A stretch of DNA of 33,947 nucleotides from Dehalococcoidia bacterium (GTDB lineage: Bacteria; Chloroflexota; Dehalococcoidia; SZUA-161; SpSt-899). The first letter of the stretch is position 1. Each line of letters opens with the position of its first letter. The stretch lies in the NCBI GenBank assembly GCA_023271215.1, contig JALPYG010000006.1, positions 1 to 33,947 of the forward strand, written 5' to 3'. The notes under the pieces are model-generated. The model was not told the DNA's origin. It saw only the letters and a program-made list of their open reading frames with translations, and searched no databases. Position numbers and translations under genes: made by a program. This document shows, in pieces, positions 1 to 8,886 of this stretch.

Positions 1-903
1 CTAAGCCGCCCTCCTCAATAATATTTTCCCCACCTTGCCGGTTTCCCAGGCCACCAGGACCTGGGCCGCGATAAAGATCGAGCTGTAGGTCCCTGATACT
101 ACCCCGACCATCAGAACGACGATGAAGCTGCGAATGGCTTCTCCGACGATGAGGTAAATGGCCGCCAAAACTATCAGGGTGGTCAGGCTGGTATTCAGGG
201 AGCGACTCAAGCTCTCCATCAGGCTGTTGTTCACCACGGTCTCAAAACTCTGGCGGGCCCCTTTGCCCAGATTCTCCCGGATACGGTCGAAGACCACGAT
301 GGTGTCGTTCACGCTGTAACCGATAACTGCCAGAATAGCGGTGATGAACATCAGGTTGATCTCCAGATGCAGAACTTCTCCCAGGATGGCGAAAACCGCC
401 ATTACGATCAGAATGTCGTGCACCAGGGCGATGATGGCGCAGGTGCCGTAGCGGAATGGGTTCGGCAGCTTACGGAAGGCCCAGGAGATGTAAATCAGGA
501 TGCCGATGGCCCCTACCACCACGGCGATGGCGGCACCCCTGGCTCTCTCCCTGGCGATGTCCCCGGAGATAAACTCGTAGCTGGGTTTACCGGTCAAGCC
601 TAAGCCTTCAAAGGCCTTCATTATCTCCTGCTCCTCTCCTTCCTCCAGCTCCCTTGTCCGAATGATGAAGCCGGCCTCTCCCTCAATGCTCTGTATGGTG
701 ATATCATGGTGACCGAGTTCGGCCAGCTTCTGGCGTAGAACGGTCAGAGTGACAGGGCGATCAAACTCCACGGTCATCATCGTGCCGCCGGTGAAATCAA
801 TGCCCAGAGGGGGACCAAGCACTGCAAGAAGCACCACCCCAGAGACGATCACCACCAGTGAGAGCAGAGAGAACCGGGATCCCTTGCCTACGAAATCAAA
901 CAT
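1..903 (-). CDS. secF: Protein translocase subunit SecF
   Basis: 300 aa ORF. Contains the SecF pattern GIDFTGGTMMTVEF and the conserved membrane segment IGYSVNDTIVVFDRIREN. Lies 1 bp downstream of secD on the same strand. Confidence 0.96.
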   Translation of the reverse strand: MFDFVGKGSRFSLLSLVVIVSGVVLLAVLGPPLGIDFTGGTMMTVEFDRPVTLTVLRQKLAELGHHDITIQSIEGEAGFIIRTRELEEGEEQEIMKAFEGLGLTGKPSYEFISGDIARERARGAAIAVVVGAIGILIYISWAFRKLPNPFRYGTCAIIALVHDILIVMAVFAILGEVLHLEINLMFITAILAVIGYSVNDTIVVFDRIRENLGKGARQSFETVVNNSLMESLSRSLNTSLTTLIVLAAIYLIVGEAIRSFIVVLMVGVVSGTYSSIFIAAQVLVAWETGKVGKILLRRAA

Positions 904-904
904 C

Positions 905-2287
905 TCAACGACCCTCCCGGAGAAGTGAAGATTTGCTTACCGGAACAAAGAGCGAGAGCTTGCTCACCGCTCCGGTGCGCCCGGTCAAGCGCAGGAAAGT
1001 CCTGGTGATCACCATGGCGGAGAACATGCTGATAGCAACGCCAATAGACAGCGTCACCGCAAAGCCCCTTACCGGCGGGACACCCAGTACCATTCCCATC
1101 CAGAAAAGGATGCCGCAGATGATGAAGGTGGAGAAGTTGCTGTCCCGGATGGCAGGCCAGGCACGGTTAAAGCCGACCTCTGTCGCCGCTCGCAGCGTCC
1201 GTCCCATTCGTATCTCCTCCTTCATTCGCTCAAAGATCAGCACGTTAGCATCAACGGCCATTCCAATGGAAAGAATGAACCCGGCGATCCCGGCCAGGGT
1301 CAACGTTACCGGTATCAGTTGGAAGGTGGCCATCACCAGTGCTACATAGGTGAGCAGGGCAAGGCCGGCCATCGCTCCCGGCAGACGGTAGTAGAGAACC
1401 ATGAAGAGGATCACCAGTGCAAGACCGATAATGCCGGCCATCATGCTCCAGTCAATGAACTCAGCGCCAAGGGCGGGGCTGATAGTTTTCTCAGTCAGGC
1501 GCTCCAGGGGGACAGGCATGCGCCCGGCATTGAGCAGGGTAGCTAAGCGGCGCGCTTCTTCCAGGTCCATTCCGGTGATGACTCCTCTTTCTTCGATGAT
1601 AGCGCGAACTATGGGGGCGGAGAGCACCTCATCGCCCAGAAAGATACCCAGAGGACTTCCGATAAGGCGGGCGGTGATCTGCTCGGATAGCGTGGCCCCC
1701 ACCTCATTCCATTCAAAGGCGATCTCCGGTAAACCGGCCCCATCGAGAACAACGACAACGTCTCCCTCGAAATACCTGCTGGTTAGCTCTTTCACCTCAC
1801 CATTAACCTCAGCGGTAGCCGGGATAGCTATAAACTCACCCAGACCCTTCTCAACCCGAGTCCAAGTCAAAACCCCATCAGCATCAGGGCGAAGACCGAA
1901 GTCACCACCCTCATAAGGCTGGAACTCTTTGAATGCAATCAACGCCGTTTTCCCGATTAACCGCGTAGCCTCTTCGATCTCCTCGATGCCGGGGATCTCA
2001 ACCAGAAGCCGGTTCTTGCCCACCCGCTCAATGCGCGGCTCTAATACGCCGAAGCCATCGATTCGTCTTTCGATGACCGCAATGACCCCTCTCATCGCCT
2101 CATCGGGATTCTCTACCCCGGACAAATCGGCTTCAAAGACCAGGTGAGCCCCACCCTTGAGGTCCAACCCCAGCCGCATTTCCTCTCGGTCGAGGGCGCT
2201 GCCCAGAGGCGGCCAGAGCAGAAAGGTCACCGCAAAGGCCACCAGAATAATTATCGCTGAAAGGGCCAGTTTATCTCTTAGTCGCAT
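905..2287 (-). CDS. secD: Protein translocase subunit SecD
   Basis: ORF track 905..2299. Contains LGLDLKGGAHLVFEAD and the GMAVDANVLIFERMKEE motif. ATG at 2287 (MRLRDKL) has upstream ggagg at reasonable spacing and is preferred over the TTG at 2299. Confidence 0.95.
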   Translation of the reverse strand: MRLRDKLALSAIIILVAFAVTFLLWPPLGSALDREEMRLGLDLKGGAHLVFEADLSGVENPDEAMRGVIAVIERRIDGFGVLEPRIERVGKNRLLVEIPGIEEIEEATRLIGKTALIAFKEFQPYEGGDFGLRPDADGVLTWTRVEKGLGEFIAIPATAEVNGEVKELTSRYFEGDVVVVLDGAGLPEIAFEWNEVGATLSEQITARLIGSPLGIFLGDEVLSAPIVRAIIEERGVITGMDLEEARRLATLLNAGRMPVPLERLTEKTISPALGAEFIDWSMMAGIIGLALVILFMVLYYRLPGAMAGLALLTYVALVMATFQLIPVTLTLAGIAGFILSIGMAVDANVLIFERMKEEIRMGRTLRAATEVGFNRAWPAIRDSNFSTFIICGILFWMGMVLGVPPVRGFAVTLSIGVAISMFSAMVITRTFLRLTGRTGAVSKLSLFVPVSKSSLLREGR

Positions 2288-3833
2288 CGTTCTTGCCAAC
2301 CTCCTTTCTCACGAAGTCCAGCGCCTCTTCTTTCGTTGCTATCTCGCCTGAGGCCTGGGCCTCCCTTACGGTCTCCAGAATCACGCCTATTTTGGGGCCA
2401 GGCGCCAGCCCAAATTTGTCGATCAGGTCGTGGCCGTCTATGAGCTTAGGTGGCGAAAGGGTGGTCTCCTCCTCGAACCACCTGGCGAGCACGTACCGGG
2501 TCACCTCGACGTGTTTCTGCCAGCCCTCCATCTCGAGTGCCGGTCCGCGGGTCACCAGGTGATCGGCCAGGCTCAGGAATAGTGTATCGATACCTACGTC
2601 GGCGGTGTCGCGGAAGTAGCGGTAGATAGCGCGTCGCGTCGGCATCTCCTCGCCATTGCTCAGATGCCCCGGACGCAGGTGTTGCTCGATCATCCTGGTG
2701 ACCATCCTTCTTTCCCGCGAGCTGAAGCGGAGCCGCTCCATGATAGAGTCAGTTGTGCTCGCCCCTTGTTGGGAGTGTCCCAGAAACCGCATCCGTCCGT
2801 TTTCGTCTATTCGTTTGGTCTGTGGCTTGGCCACGTCGTGAAGCAGGGCAGCCAGCTTGATTAACCCTCTCCGGGTTCGGCCGCCGGCCACCTCTTGGCC
2901 GAAATGATCCGCCAGATCGAGAGAGAAGGTGAGGGAATCGAGCAAATCGCCTTCCCGGGTTAGCGCTACCAGCAGGCGCTCTACGGCAGCGACCGCCTCC
3001 ATGGAGTGGTCGAAGACGTTCCAGTAGTGCTCTTTGGGCTGCTCCACACCTTTGGAGGCCGCAAGCTCAGGGAGAATGAGATCGAGAAGTCCGAGTTGGT
3101 CGAGGTAGCGCAGGGAATCGGCTGCTCTACCGGTCTCCATGATGCGGCCCAGCTCATCCCCAACCCTCTCTCCGCTGACACCCTTAATGAGTTCCCGGTC
3201 GCGTTCGATAATCGCTTCAGTTTCAGTATCGATGGAGAAGTCAAGCTCCGCAGCCAGTCGGAACGCCCGCAGAAGCCGCCCTGGATCATCGATGAAGGCG
3301 GAGTTACCGGCGATTCTAATGAGCCTTCGTTCGAGATCAGCAAGGCCGTCCAACGGGTCGATGAGCCGTGGGGTCGATAGTTGATGGTTGATAGTTGATA
3401 GTTCCCCACCCCCCGACTGCCAGCTGCCAACTGTAAACTGCAAACTGTCTACTGGTATAGCGATGGCATCGATTGTGAAGTCACGTTTCGCCAGGTCCTC
3501 CTCGATAGTGCCCCTCGTGGTGGCGAAATCGAGATACCATCGCTCCTCGTGTCGCAAGAGGGCTACTCTGGCCACCTGGTGTATCTCGTCGAGCAGCACG
3601 AACTTGGCATCGAAGGCATCGGCCACCTGTCTGGCAAGGCCTACAGCGTCACCGGCGACGGTGAGGTCGATATCGTGGCTCGCCCGGCCCAACAGACTGT
3701 CTCTGATGTATCCACCGACGAGATGGCACCCGATCTCCTGCGGGGAAAGGAATGCTCGCAGGCGGGCTAGAATCGCCGCCGCTTCTGCCCCGGCAAATAT
3801 GCCGGTGTTTGACTGCATGCTGGTAATTACCAT
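2271..3833 (-). CDS. CCA tRNA nucleotidyltransferase / polyA polymerase family protein with HD domain
   Basis: 520 aa. Contains LVGGYIRDSLLGRASHDIDLTV (nucleotidyltransferase head), RDFTIDAIAI, RLLRAFRLAAELDF and an HD region (LAALLHDVAKPQT). Carries an in-frame low-complexity insertion (see findings). Confidence 0.9.
   Translation of the reverse strand: MVITSMQSNTGIFAGAEAAAILARLRAFLSPQEIGCHLVGGYIRDSLLGRASHDIDLTVAGDAVGLARQVADAFDAKFVLLDEIHQVARVALLRHEERWYLDFATTRGTIEEDLAKRDFTIDAIAIPVDSLQFTVGSWQSGGGELSTINHQLSTPRLIDPLDGLADLERRLIRIAGNSAFIDDPGRLLRAFRLAAELDFSIDTETEAIIERDRELIKGVSGERVGDELGRIMETGRAADSLRYLDQLGLLDLILPELAASKGVEQPKEHYWNVFDHSMEAVAAVERLLVALTREGDLLDSLTFSLDLADHFGQEVAGGRTRRGLIKLAALLHDVAKPQTKRIDENGRMRFLGHSQQGASTTDSIMERLRFSSRERRMVTRMIEQHLRPGHLSNGEEMPTRRAIYRYFRDTADVGIDTLFLSLADHLVTRGPALEMEGWQKHVEVTRYVLARWFEEETTLSPPKLIDGHDLIDKFGLAPGPKIGVILETVREAQASGEIATKEEALDFVRKEVGKNDATKR
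3375..3455. repeat. Low-complexity repeat insertion inside the CCA nucleotidyltransferase gene
   Basis: Iterated gatagttgatggttgatagttgatagtt followed by ctgccagctgccaactgtaaactgcaaactgtctactgg. It encodes DSLQFTVGSWQSGGGELSTINHQLSTP between DAIAIPV and RLIDPLDGLADLERRLIRIAG. Confidence 0.75.
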
Positions 3834-3911
3834 GTCTACTTAGATTCTACGTTGGGGGTAGCGGTTTGTCAAGGAGAATATCTTCGGAGCAAAGTTGTTT
3901 TGCTTAGGGGC

Positions 3912-3941
3912 TTGACAAATGGTGGGGGAATGTGGTAGAGT
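3912..3941 (+). promoter_or_regulatory. Putative sigma70-type promoter of mraZ-rsmH
   Basis: TTGACA (3912-3917), 18 bp spacer, TAGAGT (3936-3941). Located 30 bp upstream of the mraZ start codon. Confidence 0.6.
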
Positions 3942-3960
3942 ATGGGTTAAAGTGGGGGAA
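3923..3960 (+). promoter_or_regulatory. Putative MraZ-binding boxes (four TGG[G/T] repeats at 10-bp period)
   Basis: TGGGGGAATG-TGGTAGAGTA-TGGGTTAAAG-TGGGGGAA. TGG starts at 3923, 3933, 3943 and 3953, immediately upstream of mraZ and overlapping the promoter. Confidence 0.75.
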
Positions 3961-3971
3961 TATTACAACTC

Positions 3972-4397
3972 ATGATCCTGGGCGAGTACGAGCACCGGAT
4001 TGACAGGAAAGGTCGAGTAGCCATCCCGGCCAAGCTTCGCAAGGCATTCCAGGAGGGGCTGGTGCTTACACGTGGAGTTGACGGGTGTATGCTGGCCTAT
4101 CCTTTGGCGGAGTGGCAGCGAATCTGCGAGAGCTTCGCCGACCTTCCGACGACGCGAGATAAGAACAGAAGGCTCATTCGGATCACCTTCGCCAGTGCTT
4201 TCAGCGCCGAACTCGATGGGCAGGGCCGTGTAGCACTTCCTTTGCCCCTGAGGGAATATGCCCGGATCAAAGAGGTGGTCGTCATGGCGGGAGGCAATAA
4301 GTACCTCGAGATCTGGAGCAAGGAATCCTGGGAGAAGGAAAAGCTGCTCATGGAGGAACAAGCCTGGCAGATTGCGGAGGGGATGGAGTTGCGTTAA
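3972..4397 (+). CDS. mraZ: Transcriptional regulator MraZ
   Basis: 141 aa. Contains [20 protein letters not shown] and a second copy of the AbrB-like repeat ([19 protein letters not shown]). Directly upstream of rsmH. Confidence 0.95.
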   Translation: MILGEYEHRIDRKGRVAIPAKLRKAFQEGLVLTRGVDGCMLAYPLAEWQRICESFADLPTTRDKNRRLIRITFASAFSAELDGQGRVALPLPLREYARIKEVVVMAGGNKYLEIWSKESWEKEKLLMEEQAWQIAEGMELR

Positions 4398-5326
4398 TGG
4401 AACAATACCACGTGCCAGTGATGCTCAAGGAAACTGTCGAGGCACTCCAGGTTCAGCCTGGGGGACGCTACATCGATTGCACCGTGGGCCAGGGGGGGCA
4501 TGCTGCCGCGATCCTCGAGTGGAGCTCCCCCGGGGGACAACTGCTGGGGCTCGATGCCGATCCGCAGGCGATAAAGACCGCCCAGTTCACGCTTCGAGAG
4601 TACGGGAAATCCGTCCTTCTTATTAACGAAAACTTCGGCCGTTTGGAGAAGGTCGCCTCTGAGCATAACTTCCGTCCCGTCCACGGTGTACTATTTGATC
4701 TAGGTCTCTCCTCCCTTCAGCTTGTCGACGAAGAGCGGGGATTTAGCTTTCGGCGGGATGGCCCGCTGGATATGCGATTTGGTCCCGACCAGGAGCTCAC
4801 CGCGGCGGAGATCGTCAATGATTTTCCAGAGGACGAGCTAGCCAGGCTTATCTGGAGTTACGGCGAGGAGCGGAAAAGTCGCCGGATTGCAAGATGCATC
4901 GTGGAAAGCCGTCCGGTGACAACCACTCTGGAGCTTGCCGGAATCGTGGCGAAGGCAGTAAACGGAGAGAGGGGGAGAATACATCCGGCAACCAGGACTT
5001 TTCAGGCGCTGCGCATCGCGGTAAATCGTGAGGTGGAGAACCTCATGCTGGCGCTGGAACAGGCAGTTAATCTGCTTGGATTTGGAGGAAGACTGGTGGT
5101 CATCAGCTTCCATTCTCTCGAGGATCGGCCGGTCAAAGAGCTTCTGAGCCGTGAGGCGAGGAGGTGCATCTGTCCCCCCGAAACGCCGGTATGCACTTGC
5201 AGGCATACTCCTCGGCTGCGATTGGTAAGCAAGGGGGTTATCCGGCCCACATCGGAAGAAATCGAGGCGAATCCGCGCAGCCGGAGCGCCAAACTGAGGG
5301 TCGCTGAGCGCATCGGCCAGGTCTAG
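4397..5326 (+). CDS. rsmH: 16S rRNA (cytosine(1402)-N(4))-methyltransferase RsmH
   Basis: 309 aa. Contains [59 protein letters not shown] and [12 protein letters not shown]. Confidence 0.97.
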   Translation: MEQYHVPVMLKETVEALQVQPGGRYIDCTVGQGGHAAAILEWSSPGGQLLGLDADPQAIKTAQFTLREYGKSVLLINENFGRLEKVASEHNFRPVHGVLFDLGLSSLQLVDEERGFSFRRDGPLDMRFGPDQELTAAEIVNDFPEDELARLIWSYGEERKSRRIARCIVESRPVTTTLELAGIVAKAVNGERGRIHPATRTFQALRIAVNREVENLMLALEQAVNLLGFGGRLVVISFHSLEDRPVKELLSREARRCICPPETPVCTCRHTPRLRLVSKGVIRPTSEEIEANPRSRSAKLRVAERIGQV

Positions 5327-5356
5327 TTTACATAGTCTGAATGGAAAGGAGGTATC

Positions 5357-6208
5357 ATGGCAGGGAATGGCAAACCAGGGAGCGGTCCCGAGACGAAAAA
5401 GATTAAGCTCTATGTGGTGGAGGAACAGGAAATATTATGCCAGGCCTATAAATCAACGTTCTTATTGGAGCCTGCTATTGACATAGTGGGGATAGTCGAC
5501 GGGAGAGATGGCGAAGCTATTGTGAGTGCCTTGACGGCGCTGAACCCGGACGTTGTGCTCCTGGGCACAAAGATGCTTCAGTCAGATATCATCGAGAAAT
5601 TGGAGGTTATTAGACGGCACCACCCTGATGTGGGGATTATTCTTCTGGCTGCACTTTATGATGTTAAAGGTATGAAGCAATTGAGGGCGTTTTTCAGGAG
5701 AAGCTCAAAAGGGTGCGCTTTTCTATTGAAACACTCGATAGACCGGACGGAACAACTGGTGGGCGTTATCCGTGCGGTTGCTGAGGGCCGGGTTATCATT
5801 GATCCCCTAGTTCAGGAGGGCTTGTTCGGTGTAAGTGATGCCAGGATTGGCCACCTCAATGCCCTTACTCATCGAGAAGTGGCTTTGAGCCGCACGGGTG
5901 ATGCGAGGACCACTTTTCTCAAGGGACTTACCCGGCGGGAACTGGAGGTCTTAAGCTGGATGGCAAAGGAACTGAAGAATACCGCTATCGCCGAGGTTCT
6001 CTGTGTTGATCCAAGGACGGTCAAATGCCACATAAACTCGATCTACAGCAAAGTGGGAAGGTTTGATTCCAAGCACCCGCGGATTAGAGCCATAATGCTC
6101 TACCTGAAGGCGATCGGGCAGTTGCCAGGTGATGAGAGCCGCAGGGAAGGGCCGATGCCATTTTCTGATCGCCACAGAATTGAGCATAGCAATCTATGTC
6201 TTTCATAG
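5357..6208 (+). CDS. Response-regulator-like protein with degenerate receiver and LuxR-type HTH
   Basis: 283 aa. REC-like N-terminus (IKLYVVEEQEILCQAY...NPDVVLLGTKML...FLLKHS) and C-terminal LuxR HTH (LTRRELEVLSWMAKELKNTAIAEVLCVDPRTVKCHINSIYSKVG). The residue expected to be the phospho-acceptor Asp is Gly. Confidence 0.82.
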   Translation: MAGNGKPGSGPETKKIKLYVVEEQEILCQAYKSTFLLEPAIDIVGIVDGRDGEAIVSALTALNPDVVLLGTKMLQSDIIEKLEVIRRHHPDVGIILLAALYDVKGMKQLRAFFRRSSKGCAFLLKHSIDRTEQLVGVIRAVAEGRVIIDPLVQEGLFGVSDARIGHLNALTHREVALSRTGDARTTFLKGLTRRELEVLSWMAKELKNTAIAEVLCVDPRTVKCHINSIYSKVGRFDSKHPRIRAIMLYLKAIGQLPGDESRREGPMPFSDRHRIEHSNLCLS

Positions 6209-6320
6209 TTGCGTTGAACTTGTAAGGAAAGGAGGTGAGAAGTAAGAAATAAAAGAATCTATGTCTTTCATAGTTGCGTTGAACTTGTAAGGAAAGGAGG
6301 TGAGAAGTAAGAAATAAAAG
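6191..6320. repeat. Perfect 65-bp tandem duplication (6191-6255 and 6256-6320)
   Basis: aatctatgtctttcatagttgcgttgaacttgtaaggaaaggaggtgagaagtaagaaataaaag occurs twice, head to tail and identical. The first copy contains the stop codon of the LuxR-type gene. Confidence 0.97.
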
Positions 6321-6374
6321 GCCGGGTTTTACTCTGATCAGGGGCGCGAATTTCGAAAAGAAGGGGGGAATTTA

Positions 6375-7607
6375 ATGGCAAAGACTTTTGCTTCTATAGA
6401 TGTCGGCACGAGCAAAGTTTCCAGCATTGTGGCCAATCTTGGTGACGGAGGCACCATCCAGATCTTGGGGGTAGGCGTTGTGCCATCTGGAGGGGTTCAT
6501 AAGGGTCTGGTGGTCAACATTGACGAAGCCAAGGAGGCGATTCGGGAATCAGTGATGAGAGCGGAGCGCACCAGTGGACTGAGGATAGAATCAGCATATG
6601 TCGGGGTGACGGGAAGGCACATCAGCTCGCTCAATAGCCGTGGCGTAGTTGCGACTACCCGTAGCGACAAGCGAGTGACCGCCGACGATCTCGACCGGGT
6701 GCTTGAATCCGCTCGCAGCATAACCATCCCCAGCGATCGCAGGCTCCTCCACGTCATACCACGTCACTACACCCTCGACGGGCAGGTTACGGTTAAAGAG
6801 CCGGTGGGGATGCATAGCTTCAGGCTGGATGTGGAGACGCACATTGTTACCGTTTCTGCGGCATCGGTCCAGAATCTGATCAAGAGCATTCGCGGCGTCG
6901 GTGTGGAGATAGACAATCTCGTTCTCAGTCCACTGGCTGCTGGTGAGACGGTGTTGAGCGCGGATGAGAGGAACGCCGGTGTAATCTTGGCAGATATTGG
7001 CGCTGGAACAACCGATGTGGCGATCTTCAAAGAAGGGTGTGTCTGGCATTCGGCCATTTTGCCGGTAGGCGGTTACCAGGTGACCAGGGATATTGCCATC
7101 GGGCTGGGAATCCCTAACGAGCTAGCCGAAGAGATGAAGAGGAAGTACGGCAATCTCATGACCACCAACGATGTGGGGGCCGAGCATAGCGAGCTGGACG
7201 TGGGGAACCGGCACACCGTCTCCTACCGAGAGCTCAATGACATCATAAGGGTGCGAGTGGAGGAGGTACTGCAATTAGTTATGATGGAGATACCGCGCGG
7301 GGAATGGGATGTGCTGGCACCGGCTGGCCTGGTCCTGACCGGTGGCACCGCCAACATCCCGGGCATAGATCTTCTGGCGCGAGAGGTGCTGGATATGCAG
7401 CATGTTCGCGTGGGCGTGCCTGGCGACATAACCGGCATTGCAGATACCCTTCATGATCCTGCCTCCGCTACCAGCGTGGGCCTTCTCTTCTGGGGTGCAA
7501 ATCATGAGAGCGACGACGAATGGCGGATGGAGGAACTCAGGCCGGGCGTAATTGGCACCCTTAAGAACAGTGTGCTATCCGCAAGGAGATTCCTCAGGGG
7601 GCGATAG
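6375..7607 (+). CDS. ftsA: Cell division protein FtsA
   Basis: 410 aa actin-like ATPase. Contains ASIDVGTSKVSSIVANLG, GVILADIGAGTTDVAIFKEG and VLTGGTANIPGID. Immediately upstream of ftsZ. Confidence 0.95.
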   Translation: MAKTFASIDVGTSKVSSIVANLGDGGTIQILGVGVVPSGGVHKGLVVNIDEAKEAIRESVMRAERTSGLRIESAYVGVTGRHISSLNSRGVVATTRSDKRVTADDLDRVLESARSITIPSDRRLLHVIPRHYTLDGQVTVKEPVGMHSFRLDVETHIVTVSAASVQNLIKSIRGVGVEIDNLVLSPLAAGETVLSADERNAGVILADIGAGTTDVAIFKEGCVWHSAILPVGGYQVTRDIAIGLGIPNELAEEMKRKYGNLMTTNDVGAEHSELDVGNRHTVSYRELNDIIRVRVEEVLQLVMMEIPRGEWDVLAPAGLVLTGGTANIPGIDLLAREVLDMQHVRVGVPGDITGIADTLHDPASATSVGLLFWGANHESDDEWRMEELRPGVIGTLKNSVLSARRFLRGR

Positions 7608-7645
7608 AAAAGGCACAAATCTCGTAATCTAGAAAGGAGGAAATC

Positions 7646-8773
7646 ATGGGGAAGACTGACTTTGCCAGTTATCAAGCGAGGATTAGAGTTGTCGGAGTGG
7701 GGGGAGGAGGATGCAATGCCGTAAATCGCATGATTCGGAAGAATGCCCAGGGAGTCGAATTCATCGCGGTAAACACCGATGCTCAGGACCTTGACGTGTC
7801 AGAAGCCGCAAAGAAACTTCAGATAGGAGCGAAGCTGACCAAGGGGTTGGGCGTTGGTGGGGACCAGGAACTGGGCCGGAAAGCGGCGGAGGAAAGCCGT
7901 GAGGAACTGGCTGATGCGATCGCTGATACCGACTTGCTGTTTGTCACCGCTGGTATGGGAGGCGGCACCGGCACCGGCGTGGCACCGGTGATTGCTGAGC
8001 TTGGCAAAGAAGCCAAGGCGCTCACCATCGGGATCGTCACCAGGCCGTTCACCTTCGAGGGATCGGTGCGCCGCAATAAGGCCGAGGAGGGGATAGTCAA
8101 CCTTATAGCGCATGTAGACACCCTGATCGTCATTCCCAATGACCGCTTGCTCAGCATCTGCGATTACCGAGTATCGGTGGATGATGCCTTTACAATGGCC
8201 GACGAGATACTGCGAAACGGCGTCCAGTCCATCTCGGAGTTGATCACCGTCCCTGGCCTGATCAACCTTGACTTTGCCGATGTGAAGACGATAATGAGTG
8301 GCGCCGGTCAGGCGTGGATGGCTATCGGTAAAGGCAGCGGCCCGAACCGGGCCCCCGATGCCGCCCGGACAGCTATAACCAGTCCATTGCTCGACGTGAC
8401 CATCGCTGGGGCGACAGGGGTACTCTTGAATGTCACCGGCGGCAACAGCCTGACGATCTCTGAGGTTCATGAAGCGGCTGAGATCATCAAGAACGCTGTT
8501 GATCCCAAAGCGAACATAATCTTCGGGGTGGCACACGACCCTGGCATGAATGACGATATCAGAATCACCCTCATCGCTACCGGATTCCCTGGGGGAAAAC
8601 AGGCCACGGCACAAAACGAAGAGACAATGCGCCAGGAGCTAGCCGATCTGAAGGAAGAGGACAAGCTGGATACGCCTACTTTCCTGCGTCGTCCGCTTCC
8701 ACCTCGGAGGCAGCAGGCGGTAGCCTTCCCTTCCAGGGCGATTCCTGCGCACTATGAGCCTGTGGTGAAATAA
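7646..8773 (+). CDS. ftsZ: Cell division protein FtsZ
   Basis: 375 aa. Contains VVGVGGGGCNAVNRM, tubulin signature GMGGGTGTGVAPVIAE and RPFTFEGSVRRNKAEEGI. C-terminus DTPTFLRR. Confidence 0.98.
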   Translation: MGKTDFASYQARIRVVGVGGGGCNAVNRMIRKNAQGVEFIAVNTDAQDLDVSEAAKKLQIGAKLTKGLGVGGDQELGRKAAEESREELADAIADTDLLFVTAGMGGGTGTGVAPVIAELGKEAKALTIGIVTRPFTFEGSVRRNKAEEGIVNLIAHVDTLIVIPNDRLLSICDYRVSVDDAFTMADEILRNGVQSISELITVPGLINLDFADVKTIMSGAGQAWMAIGKGSGPNRAPDAARTAITSPLLDVTIAGATGVLLNVTGGNSLTISEVHEAAEIIKNAVDPKANIIFGVAHDPGMNDDIRITLIATGFPGGKQATAQNEETMRQELADLKEEDKLDTPTFLRRPLPPRRQQAVAFPSRAIPAHYEPVVK

Positions 8774-8886
8774 AGTAAGCTTACATAGTGGAAATTCTGA
8801 GTGTAGCCTGATTGCAGTTACGCATTGATGCCTTAATCTCTGAAGTGGGAGGGGAGGCAAGAGGAGGGGTTTGGGTTCTGCTTCAG

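Noticed and set aside
7799-8614. 271 aa antisense ORF within ftsZ, and similar long antisense ORFs in secD, the coiled-coil gene (15857-16771) and the dehydratase gene
   Set aside because: They lie opposite clearly conserved genes, show no recognisable domain and are expected from codon composition. Low-complexity Ser/Arg- or Phe/Leu-rich translations are typical artefacts.
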